From contig JANWHI010000001.1 of assembly GCA_025450495.1 (NCBI GenBank), forward strand, positions 1 to 5,708: a DNA stretch of 5,708 nucleotides. The letters are read 5' to 3'. The position numbers and the translations under genes were made by a program. This DNA comes from Candidatus Dormiibacter sp. GTDB lineage: Bacteria > Chloroflexota > Dormibacteria > UBA8260. Shown here piece by piece: positions 1-5,708 of the stretch. The notes below the pieces were generated by a model. It was not told the origin of the DNA. It was given only the letters and a program-made list of their open reading frames with translations, and ran no database searches. The stretch's first letter is position 1. Each line of letters begins with the position of its first letter.

Positions 1-44
1 GAACTGGCATCATCGCTGCCGTGACTGGACTGAACGCCGCATAG

Positions 45-376
45 TGCCGCGGTCGAGGAGCTCGCCCGACGAGATCGTCGCGCAGCCACCCTCCGCCGGC
101 GTCACACGTGTACCTCAGCCTCGCGCTCGACACCGGCGACGAGGACGTCGACCCCAGCCAGGGCCACCGGTACGCCTCACCGTCAGCGCGGATCCGCCCA
201 CCCTGCTCGGACCCGGTCCACGCAGCTGGGCGCTCGCCGGCCTGCCCGCTGAGGTGGACATCGTGCTCGGCGAACCCGGCGACGGCGTGCTCGACGTCGA
301 CGTCACCGCCGCCACCTGCCGGGACGTCTCCGCACGAGTCACTGACGGTTTAAGAGCGACGGCTGGAGGTCCATAA
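45..376 (+). pseudogene. Possible frameshifted gene remnant, family not recognised
   Basis: No intact gene can be defended at the left end, but parts look protein-coding. From about 47 to 103 the frame ending at 376 has G or C in nearly every third codon position. From about 105 to 172 the more protein-like reading moves to another frame (VYLSLALDTGDEDVDPSQGH). From about 170 onward it returns to the first frame, with a plausible stretch (LPAEVDIVLGEPGDGVLDVD, then VTAATCRDVSARVTDGLRA) ending at the TAA at 374-376. Two compensating frame changes within about 120 bp suggest decay or sequencing errors. A TTA leucine codon at about 350, rare in high-GC actinobacteria, and weaker codon bias at the 3' end also fit decay. 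An uninterrupted 110-residue reading from GTG 44 exists, but its middle is an Arg/Pro-rich stretch typical of an out-of-frame read. No Shine-Dalgarno site precedes GTG 44. A short frame ending at TAG 42-44 could be the tail of an upstream gene, but only 13 codons are visible. No function is assigned. Confidence 0.3.
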
Positions 377-388
377 GCGCCTCACGAC

Positions 389-402
389 CGACCAGCTGGT
401 CG
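389..402. promoter_or_regulatory. Perfect 14-bp palindrome, candidate operator
   Basis: CGACCAGCTGGTCG is its own reverse complement. It lies about 48 bp upstream of the extended -10-like element and about 115 bp upstream of the large gene. Its position and symmetry fit a site for a dimeric regulator such as a TetR-type repressor. It could equally be a small hairpin just after the upstream gene remnant, or chance in GC-rich DNA. No regulator gene is visible in the window. Confidence 0.25.
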
Positions 403-446
403 CGACGGACACCCAACAGCGTTGCCACACGGCGTCGGCGGGCTTC

Positions 447-455
447 TGTTAGCGT
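447..455 (+). promoter_or_regulatory. Candidate extended -10 promoter of the large gene
   Basis: TGTTAGCGT matches the extended -10 form TGnTAnnnT used by actinobacterial housekeeping sigma factors, which often lack a good -35 box. A TTGCCA at 422-427 resembles a -35 hexamer, but the 22-bp spacing is too long for a normal pair. Transcription would begin near 462 and give a leader of about 57 nt. This is inferred from sequence only. Confidence 0.3.
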
Positions 456-505
456 TGCGGCCCTCGTATGCCTGAGGGGTAGGGGGTCGGGCGCGGTGCG
501 TCGGC

Positions 506-511
506 AAGGGG
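506..511 (+). promoter_or_regulatory. Shine-Dalgarno site that decides the start of the large gene
   Basis: AAGGGG lies 7 nt before the TTG at 519 but only 1 nt before the in-frame TTG at 513. Normal ribosome spacing therefore favours 519, which removes two residues (M-N) from the longest reading and leaves the chain beginning MARRAAL. Confidence 0.5.
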
Positions 512-518
512 TTTGAAC

Positions 519-3500
519 TTGGCGCGCCGGGCGGCGCTGGCGACGGTTGCCGTAGCCGTTTTGGCGGCGGTGGCTCCAACCACGATCGCCGTTCCGTTGG
601 TCGCCCACGCCGACCTGACCACCGTCAGCGGCAACACGCAGCGCCAGGGCTGGGTGTCCAACGAGACCGCGCTGACGCCGGCGGCGGTCACGTCCGGCGG
701 GCTCCACAAGACCCTCGACGTCACCCTCAGCGGGCAGGTGTACGCGGAACCGCTGGTGGTCGGCTCCTTGGTCATCGTCGCCACTGAGACCGACATGGTG
801 TACGCGGTGGATCGCAACACCGGCGTCAAACAGTGGGCGGTGTCGCTGGGAACGGCGGAGCCCTCCAGCGCGATCGGCTGCAGCGACCTCACGCCAAATA
901 TCGGGATCACCAGCACTCCGGTGTACGACCCGAGCACATCCACCATCTACGTGATCGCGCGCACCTGGGACGGCAGCCACACGTCTTCGGCGAGCTGGAA
1001 GCTGCACGCTCTGTCCCTCTCAACCGGGAACGATGCCTCCGGGTGGCCCGTCCAACTCGGCTCCGCCATGGTGGCGACCAACGATTCAAAGCTCACATTC
1101 GATCCCGTCCGCCATGCGTCACGGCCAGGTCTGCTATTGATGGGCGGGCGCGTCTTTGCTGGCTTCGCCAGCTACTGCGACAGCTACCCCTACCAGGGGT
1201 GGATCGCCAGCATCTCCACGACGAACGGCTCGGTGAAGATGTGGACCGCTGAGCCGACCGCGAGCAGCGCCAACCTGAGTGGCACCGCTGAGGGAGGCGG
1301 GATTTGGATGTCGGGCGCCGGGCTGATGTCGGACGGGGCCGGACGCATCTTCTTCAGCACCGGCAACGGTTTCCCCGCATCCAACAATCCGCAGAGCATT
1401 CCGTCGCCAGGTGCGAGCGTGACCAACACCCCACTGGGGGAGTCGATCGTGCGGGTGGACGTGCAACCAGACGGTTCGCTCCAGGCGGCTGACTTTTTCG
1501 CGCCCCACAACGCAGCGTCGCTCAACGGCAACGATACCGACCTGGCGTCGAGCGGGGTCACCGCCCTGCCGGACAGCTTCGGCGTGCCCGGCCATCCGCA
1601 TCTTTTGCTGGTCGGCAGCAAGGGCAGCGTCGACTATCTGCTTGACCGCGACAGCCTCGGCGGAATGACCTCAGCCGCCCCCGATAGGGCGGTGGCCGAG
1701 GCCGGCTCGGCGAGCTCGGTGTTCGGCCGCGCAGCCATCTGGCCGGGTGACGGCGGCTACATCTACCTCCCCTCAGAGAACGTCTCCACCCCCTGCCCGC
1801 CGTCGTGCGGTCTCGACGCGTACCAGGTTCGGCTCAGCGGTGGCACGCCCAGCCTCGTGCGCGCCGGGACGGCCGCGGCCGCGCAGGGCTTCGGCACGGG
1901 GTCGCCTGTGGTCACCTCCAACGGGCAGACCAGTGGTTCCGCCCTTGTGTGGCAGGTGGAGATGCCCAACAAAAACGAGTCGGGGCCGGAGCTGCGGACC
2001 TACCTGCCGGTGCCCCAGTCGGGCAAGCTGACGATGGTGTCGCACATCCCGCTGGGTCATGCCACCAACAAGTTCATCGTCCCGACACTCGACAACGGCC
2101 AGGTGTTCATCGGCACTTCAGACGGCCACCTGCTCGCCTACGGCCTGAACGTCACCACCGCCCCGGCAGCCCCAACCAGTCTCAGCGCCAGCCCCTTCTC
2201 GTCCTCCCAGACCAGCCTGAGTTGGACCGGCTCCAGCGGGGCCGGTGGCTACAAGATCCAGCGCTCTCCGGACGGCAGCAGCGGCTGGACCCAGGTCGGC
2301 ACCAGCTCCTCCATCTCGTTCACCGACACGGGCCTTGTCCCATCCACCACGTACTCCTACCGCGTCCTCGCCAACAACAGCTTTGGAGACTCGCCGCCGT
2401 CCAACGTGGCCTCGGCCACCACGACCCCGGCGGCCCCAACCAGTCTCAGCGCCAGTCCCGCCTCGTCCACCCAAATCAGCCTCAGTTGGACCGCCTCCAG
2501 CGGAGCAACTGGCTACAAGGTCCAGCGCTCCCCGGACGGCAGCAGCGGCTGGAACCAGGTCGGCACCGGCTCCTCCACCTCGTTCGCCGACTCTGGCCTC
2601 AAGCACGCCACCAAGTACTACTACCGCGTTCTGGCCGGCAACGGGGCTGACTCCCTGCCGTCCAACGTGGCGTCGGCCACCACCTGGGCGGGCAGCTGGA
2701 GCTCTGGCACTTCCCTGCCCACGAATCTGACCGCACCCGCGGTCGGTGCGATCAGCGGCAAGGTCTACGTCGCCGGTGGGCAGAACACCCCTGGCACTTC
2801 GACCACCGCCGCTGAGGTCTACGACCCGGCAACCAGCGCTTGGAGCGCGCTTCCCTCCATGACGGTGTCGCGATCGTTCGCTGGCTCCGGCGTTATCAAT
2901 GGGAAGCTGTACGTCGTCGGCGGGGAGGTCAACGCGGATTGCAATGCGGTGACCGGTGCGCTCGAAATCTTCGACACCGCCGCCAGCACCTGGGCGATCG
3001 GGCCGCCGTTGCCATTGCCGCGCTGCGACATCCTGACCAGTACGGTCGCTGCGAACAGCAAGCTGTACGTCATCGGTGGCGTGGGGCGTGGGTTTGTTGG
3101 TGCGACAAACGAGGTCGACGTTTTCGATCCGACCGCCAATGGCGGACTGGGAGGCTGGTCCCTGGGAACGCCCGAGCCCAAGTTGCTGGAGGCTCAGTCG
3201 GCGGTCGCCATCGGCACCACCATCTACGTGGCCGGCGGTTATGACCGCAGCGTTTCGCCGGCCGCGGCGGTGACCAACGTGTACGCCTACGACACCGTCG
3301 GTGGCACGTGGTCGACGCTGCCACCGATGCCGCAGGCGGAGTTGCTCGCGCCTGCTGCGGCGGTCGGCGGCAAGATGTATGTGCTCAGCACCGACGGCAA
3401 CTCCTGTCCGTTCACGAACAACAACCAGGTCTATTCACCGAGCGCCAACTCATGGACGACTCAGGCGCCAGCGCCCACGCCGGTTCTCTATGCGCAAGCG

Positions 3501-5051
3501 GCGGCCACAAGCAGCCAGATCTTCCTCGTCGGCGGCAACACCTGCGCTGGACAGACCAATGACCTCCAGATCTACTCACCGGACCTCCCTGCGCCGCCCA
3601 CCAAGGTCATCGCGACGCCGGCCAACGCCGCCGCCTGGGTAACCTGGTCCGACGGCGGGGCGGGAGAGACTGCTCCACCGCCAGCGAGCTGGACGGTCAC
3701 GCCCTACCTGACTGGAAATCCTCAGAGCGCTGTCACCGTCGCCGGTAACCGTAACGAGACCTTCATCCGGGGACTGACCAACGGTGGCAGCTACACGTTC
3801 ACCGTGGCGGCGACAGACTCCAACGGCACTGGTACCCAGTCGGCACCGTCGAGCGCTGTGGTGCCGAGTTCAACGACCCCGTCTCCGAGCACCATCCTGG
3901 GCGGCCTGTCTCAGCCGGGGGAGAACGCCAGCGATCCCAGCGGCAATATCTACTTCACGCAGAAGGGGTCGGGGTCCGTGCGGCTCTCGCGGCTCGCGCC
4001 GAATGCGACATCGGCAAAGACGCTGAAGATCCTGACCGGGAACAACGCGCGAATCGTGGACGTGGTCTACGCGACCAAAGACGGCCGCCTCTACTACATC
4101 ACGCTTCAGGACGTGGCCGCGACGTCCTCGTGCGCTGCGCCCTGCCGCAGAACGGCAGTACAGCGCCTCAACCTCACCACGTTGACGACGAGTGACCTCG
4201 TGGTGAATCGCGGCACTTATTCCGGAGACGAGCGCGGCTACCACGTCACCGCTGGAACGCTCATCGTCGACCTGGCGCTGGACTCCGGGGGTGACGTCTT
4301 CTTCACCACAGTCACGTTCGATAAGAAGAGCGGTCAGATTGTCGGCCGCGTCATCGAACGGGGTTCCAGCGGCAAGACCTCGACGCTGGCGACCTTGCCC
4401 AAGGTCGCCGGGCAGTACGGGCGCTCCGGTCTGGTTGTCAACCCGTCGGGCCAGGCGGTGATCGTGCAACTCAACGATGGCACGCCAACCTCTGACCTCA
4501 ATGTCGCGGGCGGGAAGAAGGTGGTGCTGAGCCAGGCGCCGACGCCGACCCCGCCCCCGTTCCCGACGACGTTCTCGGCCGGACAGCCCGCCGGTTTCGA
4601 CAGCGCCGGCAACCTGTATCTGCTCCAGCGTGCCTTCTCTAACCCCGGCGGTTTCGGGTGTGCCCGGACGACAACCGATCGCGTGGTCCGCCTCGCCGCC
4701 GCTGTCCTGTCGACCGCCAACCCGCCCTCGACGGTCACGTCCTCCGGCACCTATGCCGGCTCCATCAACAGCTGGTTTGGGTCTTCAAGTCTCCTCCGCG
4801 TCGACGGCTCCGGCACGGTGTACTTCGGCCTCGCCTCCGAGTCAGATTCGTGCGCGGGCGGCGTGGCTTTGGCCACGTCTGAGCCCATCTTCGCGGCCGC
4901 CACCGGCGCCGGCGTCACGACACCGAGCCTGATCTCCTACCAGTCCGATCCCGGCACCAACCTCCCGACTCTCCAGGCCCCGTTCGGGATCGCGCTCCGG
5001 CCCACCGGCCCGATCATCGCGTCAGCAGCGGGAGCACTGTACGCAGGCTGA
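519..5051 (+). CDS. Secreted triple beta-propeller protein with FN3 domains (PQQ-like, kelch, NHL-like)
   Basis: Large exported protein of about 1510 residues; role unknown, probably extracellular binding, adhesion or scaffolding. Residues are numbered from TTG 519. Residues 1-31 form a Sec-type signal peptide (Arg3-Arg4, hydrophobic core, AHA before Asp32). Residues 32-548 are a PQQ-like propeller of the family with motifs GQVYAEP (72-78), FDPVR (194-198), GGGIWMSG (259-266) and STGNG (280-284). I see no vicinal Cys-Cys of quinoprotein dehydrogenases, so cofactor binding is unlikely. FN3 domains occupy 549-636 and 637-722 and are near copies. Residues 723-1024 form a kelch propeller with six repeats about 50 residues apart, whose core strands begin near 747, 795, 847, 900, 951 and 999; the fifth (YVLST) lacks the diglycine. 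A divergent third FN3 spans about 1025-1115, then a Ser/Thr/Pro linker. Residues 1126-1510 are NHL/SMP-30-like, with D/N/R-x-x-G turns near 1139, 1255, 1308, 1361, 1429 and 1494. Each propeller has four cysteines and the FN3 domains have none. No LPxTG motif, C-terminal membrane helix or catalytic motif was found. The frame is uninterrupted, so the gene appears intact. Confidence 0.92.
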   Translation: MARRAALATVAVAVLAAVAPTTIAVPLVAHADLTTVSGNTQRQGWVSNETALTPAAVTSGGLHKTLDVTLSGQVYAEPLVVGSLVIVATETDMVYAVDRNTGVKQWAVSLGTAEPSSAIGCSDLTPNIGITSTPVYDPSTSTIYVIARTWDGSHTSSASWKLHALSLSTGNDASGWPVQLGSAMVATNDSKLTFDPVRHASRPGLLLMGGRVFAGFASYCDSYPYQGWIASISTTNGSVKMWTAEPTASSANLSGTAEGGGIWMSGAGLMSDGAGRIFFSTGNGFPASNNPQSIPSPGASVTNTPLGESIVRVDVQPDGSLQAADFFAPHNAASLNGNDTDLASSGVTALPDSFGVPGHPHLLLVGSKGSVDYLLDRDSLGGMTSAAPDRAVAEAGSASSVFGRAAIWPGDGGYIYLPSENVSTPCPPSCGLDAYQVRLSGGTPSLVRAGTAAAAQGFGTGSPVVTSNGQTSGSALVWQVEMPNKNESGPELRTYLPVPQSGKLTMVSHIPLGHATNKFIVPTLDNGQVFIGTSDGHLLAYGLNVTTAPAAPTSLSASPFSSSQTSLSWTGSSGAGGYKIQRSPDGSSGWTQVGTSSSISFTDTGLVPSTTYSYRVLANNSFGDSPPSNVASATTTPAAPTSLSASPASSTQISLSWTASSGATGYKVQRSPDGSSGWNQVGTGSSTSFADSGLKHATKYYYRVLAGNGADSLPSNVASATTWAGSWSSGTSLPTNLTAPAVGAISGKVYVAGGQNTPGTSTTAAEVYDPATSAWSALPSMTVSRSFAGSGVINGKLYVVGGEVNADCNAVTGALEIFDTAASTWAIGPPLPLPRCDILTSTVAANSKLYVIGGVGRGFVGATNEVDVFDPTANGGLGGWSLGTPEPKLLEAQSAVAIGTTIYVAGGYDRSVSPAAAVTNVYAYDTVGGTWSTLPPMPQAELLAPAAAVGGKMYVLSTDGNSCPFTNNNQVYSPSANSWTTQAPAPTPVLYAQAAATSSQIFLVGGNTCAGQTNDLQIYSPDLPAPPTKVIATPANAAAWVTWSDGGAGETAPPPASWTVTPYLTGNPQSAVTVAGNRNETFIRGLTNGGSYTFTVAATDSNGTGTQSAPSSAVVPSSTTPSPSTILGGLSQPGENASDPSGNIYFTQKGSGSVRLSRLAPNATSAKTLKILTGNNARIVDVVYATKDGRLYYITLQDVAATSSCAAPCRRTAVQRLNLTTLTTSDLVVNRGTYSGDERGYHVTAGTLIVDLALDSGGDVFFTTVTFDKKSGQIVGRVIERGSSGKTSTLATLPKVAGQYGRSGLVVNPSGQAVIVQLNDGTPTSDLNVAGGKKVVLSQAPTPTPPPFPTTFSAGQPAGFDSAGNLYLLQRAFSNPGGFGCARTTTDRVVRLAAAVLSTANPPSTVTSSGTYAGSINSWFGSSSLLRVDGSGTVYFGLASESDSCAGGVALATSEPIFAAATGAGVTTPSLISYQSDPGTNLPTLQAPFGIALRPTGPIIASAAGALYAG
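2163..2684 (+). repeat. Tandem duplication of an FN3-encoding unit
   Basis: Two in-frame direct repeats, 2163-2426 (88 codons) and 2427-2684 (86 codons), each encode one FN3 domain starting PAAPTSLSASP and ending SNVASATT. By hand alignment the first 165 bp or so differ at about 19 positions, roughly 88% identity. Many of the differences change the amino acid. Conserved FN3 landmarks are the Trp of SLSWT, the Tyr of GYK and the YRVLA strand. The similarity holds at DNA level, so the duplication is recent or maintained by gene conversion. The third FN3 of the same gene (about 3591-3863) is far more divergent and did not arise in this event. Confidence 0.85.
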
Positions 5052-5064
5052 CCGGGTTTTCGCC

Positions 5065-5082
5065 GGCCCCGACGGACGGGCC
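5065..5082 (+). terminator. Weak GC-rich hairpin just after the large gene
   Basis: GGCCC at 5065-5069 can pair with GGGCC at 5078-5082 across an 8-nt loop, starting 14 bp after the TGA stop. No T-run follows, so it is not a canonical intrinsic terminator. Actinobacteria often use hairpins without a U-tract, so termination here is possible but unproven. Two further hairpins lie downstream, at 5087-5124 and 5176-5190. Confidence 0.25.
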
Positions 5083-5086
5083 ACGT

Positions 5087-5124
5087 TCGAATGGCTGACG
5101 GCTGCTGGGGAGCCAATGATTCGA
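5087..5124 (+). other. Bulged hairpin in the intergenic region
   Basis: TCGAAT at 5087-5092 pairs with ATTCGA at 5119-5124, and GGCT at 5093-5096 pairs continuously with AGCC at 5111-5114. This gives a 10-bp stem with a 4-nt bulge on the 3' side and a 14-nt loop. It could be part of a composite terminator or a 3' RNA stabiliser for the large transcript. No T-run follows. Confidence 0.3.
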
Positions 5125-5175
5125 TGGCGTCGGATCGGCGGTCACAGGACCTTCGGCGACCCGTAGGCGCCGGCC

Positions 5176-5190
5176 CGAGGGAGGCCCTCG
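5176..5190 (+). terminator. Compact GC-rich hairpin, candidate U-less terminator
   Basis: CGAGGG at 5176-5181 pairs perfectly with CCCTCG at 5185-5190 around a 3-nt loop (AGG). It lies about 125 bp after the large gene and 123 bp before the next start. A tight GC stem without a U-tract fits the hairpin type often proposed as a terminator in actinobacteria, but such stems are also frequent by chance in DNA this GC-rich. Confidence 0.3.
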
Positions 5191-5254
5191 ACACCTCGGC
5201 GACACGACCGCGTTGAGCGCCGCAATTGGTGCCATGGCGCGGCCAGGCTTCCAC

Positions 5255-5260
5255 TACAGT
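5255..5260 (+). promoter_or_regulatory. Candidate -10 element of the beta-helix gene
   Basis: TACAGT matches the TAnnnT consensus and lies 52 bp before the GTG start, which would give a leader of about 46 nt. No good -35 hexamer sits at 16-18 bp spacing (a TTGGTG at 5226-5231 is 23 bp away), so support is modest. Independent transcription fits the long gap after the preceding gene. Confidence 0.3.
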
Positions 5261-5301
5261 CCGCGCCGCAGGACCGCGCGTTGTCGTGGTCAGTCGTCCG
5301 T

Positions 5302-5308
5302 AGGAGGT
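5302..5308 (+). promoter_or_regulatory. Strong Shine-Dalgarno site of the beta-helix gene
   Basis: AGGAGGT is a near-perfect complement of the 16S rRNA 3' end. Its last G is 5 nt before GTG 5313, so it fixes the start of the downstream gene. It is much stronger than the AAGGGG site of the large gene. Confidence 0.75.
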
Positions 5309-5312
5309 CACC

Positions 5313-5708
5313 GTGCTCAAGAGAGTCGCCGTGGTATCTCTGCCGCTCGTCGTGTTGGGCGTGTTGTCATTCAGGATGGTCGCCGCCGCGGACAACAACG
5401 GCAACAACGGCGACCACGGTAACGGCCCCAGCCGTTTCGTGGCCACCAACGGGAACGACGTGATCGGCGTCAGCAGCAACACCTGTTCTGACAGGGACAC
5501 GCCGTGCCGCACGGTGCAGCACGCGGTCGACGTGTCGGACCCGGGCGACCACATTAAGGTCGCCGAGGGCACCTATGTCGAGCAGGTGAAGATCGACAAG
5601 GCGCTGGAGATCCAGGGCGCCGGCCAGGACAGGACGGTCATCAAGCCACCGCAGACCAAGGCATTCGACGTCCATGGCATCCACACCTACGTCGTCGAGC
5701 TGACGGGC
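5313..5708 (+). CDS. Secreted right-handed beta-helix (pectin-lyase-fold) protein, 5' part
   Basis: The first 132 codons of a gene that stays open at the right edge, so its length and C-terminus are unknown. The GTG start is fixed by the strong Shine-Dalgarno site just upstream. Residues 1-26 are a Sec signal peptide (Lys3-Arg4, hydrophobic core, AAA before Asp27). Residues 27-38 form an Asn/Gly-rich linker (DNNGNNGDHGNG). Then comes the N-terminal pattern of secreted right-handed beta-helix (pectin-lyase-fold, DUF1565/NosD-like) proteins: FVATNGND (42-49), a Cys58-Cys65 pair with the second in PCRTVQHAVD, then PGDHIKVAEGTYVEQV (77-92) and LEIQGAGQDRTVI (98-110). In this family these segments form the cap and first coils, and members include polysaccharide lyases, epimerases and non-catalytic surface proteins. 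No catalytic residues can be judged from this fragment. It lies 261 bp after another exported beta-rich protein on the same strand, which suggests a shared extracellular role without proving an operon. Confidence 0.85.
   Translation, partial: MLKRVAVVSLPLVVLGVLSFRMVAAADNNGNNGDHGNGPSRFVATNGNDVIGVSSNTCSDRDTPCRTVQHAVDVSDPGDHIKVAEGTYVEQVKIDKALEIQGAGQDRTVIKPPQTKAFDVHGIHTYVVELTG

Noticed and set aside
519..611. Twin-arginine (Tat) export signal from Arg3-Arg4
   Set aside because: The sequence after RR (AALA) lacks the usual Phe-Leu-Lys pattern; a Sec signal is the simpler reading, though Tat is not excluded.
339..1007. 222-codon open frame on the - strand overlapping the leader and signal peptide region
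   Set aside because: Arg/Gly-rich low-plausibility protein, antisense to a clearly coding region; typical GC-bias shadow.
612..2162. PQQ-dependent dehydrogenase activity for the first propeller
   Set aside because: The propeller pattern is present, but the adjacent cysteines expected of quinoprotein alcohol dehydrogenases are not seen; treated as a structural PQQ-like propeller.
1805..2650. 281-codon + strand open frame inside the large gene, showing internal repeats
   Set aside because: The repeats are the FN3 duplication read out of frame; the protein is Gln/Arg/Pro-rich with no domain pattern.
3870..4469. 199-codon - strand open frame
   Set aside because: Antisense shadow of the third propeller, with no domain pattern or convincing start context.
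5000..5051. Cell-wall sorting signal or C-terminal membrane anchor on the large protein
   Set aside because: The chain ends inside the last propeller blade (GALYAG) with no LPxTG motif, long hydrophobic helix or basic tail.
4937..5572. 211-codon - strand open frame spanning the intergenic region
   Set aside because: Overlaps two well-supported + strand genes; Ser/Arg/Pro-rich with no recognisable pattern.
1..5708. CRISPR array, tRNA/rRNA gene, insertion sequence or other mobile element
   Set aside because: No regularly spaced short repeats, no cloverleaf or rRNA-like stretch, no transposase reading and no terminal inverted repeats were seen.

Overview
The window comes from a high-GC bacterium, most likely an actinobacterium. 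The evidence is the strongly G/C-biased third codon positions, the TTG and GTG starts behind G-rich Shine-Dalgarno sites, and the style of the exported proteins. The exact lineage cannot be read from the sequence. All supported genes lie on the + strand.

Layout. Positions 1-376 hold no intact gene I can defend. The reading frame that looks coding changes twice, which suggests a decayed or frameshifted gene. Positions 377-518 form a leader region with a perfect 14-bp palindrome (389-402), an extended -10-like element (447-455), a run of G-tracts (476-491) and a Shine-Dalgarno site (506-511). Positions 519-5051 encode one very large exported protein of about 1510 residues. Its domains in order are: signal peptide, PQQ-type beta-propeller, two nearly identical fibronectin type III (FN3) domains, six-bladed kelch propeller, a third divergent FN3 domain, a Ser/Thr/Pro linker, and an NHL/SMP-30-like propeller that runs to the C-terminus. 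Positions 5052-5312 are intergenic, with GC-rich hairpins and a possible promoter. From 5313 to the right edge runs the 5' part of a second exported gene, a right-handed beta-helix (pectin-lyase-fold) protein.

How the genes relate. Both proteins have Sec-type signal peptides and consist of repetitive beta structure. Neither shows a membrane anchor or sorting signal in the part visible. The pair therefore looks like an extracellular or surface locus, perhaps for binding glycans or polymers or for adhesion. The 261-bp gap, the hairpins and a separate strong Shine-Dalgarno site suggest they are transcribed separately. No defence system, mobile element, RNA gene or CRISPR array is visible. The most unusual item is the architecture of the large protein: three different propeller families in one chain, each with exactly four cysteines, separated by FN3 spacers of which two are a recent tandem duplication.
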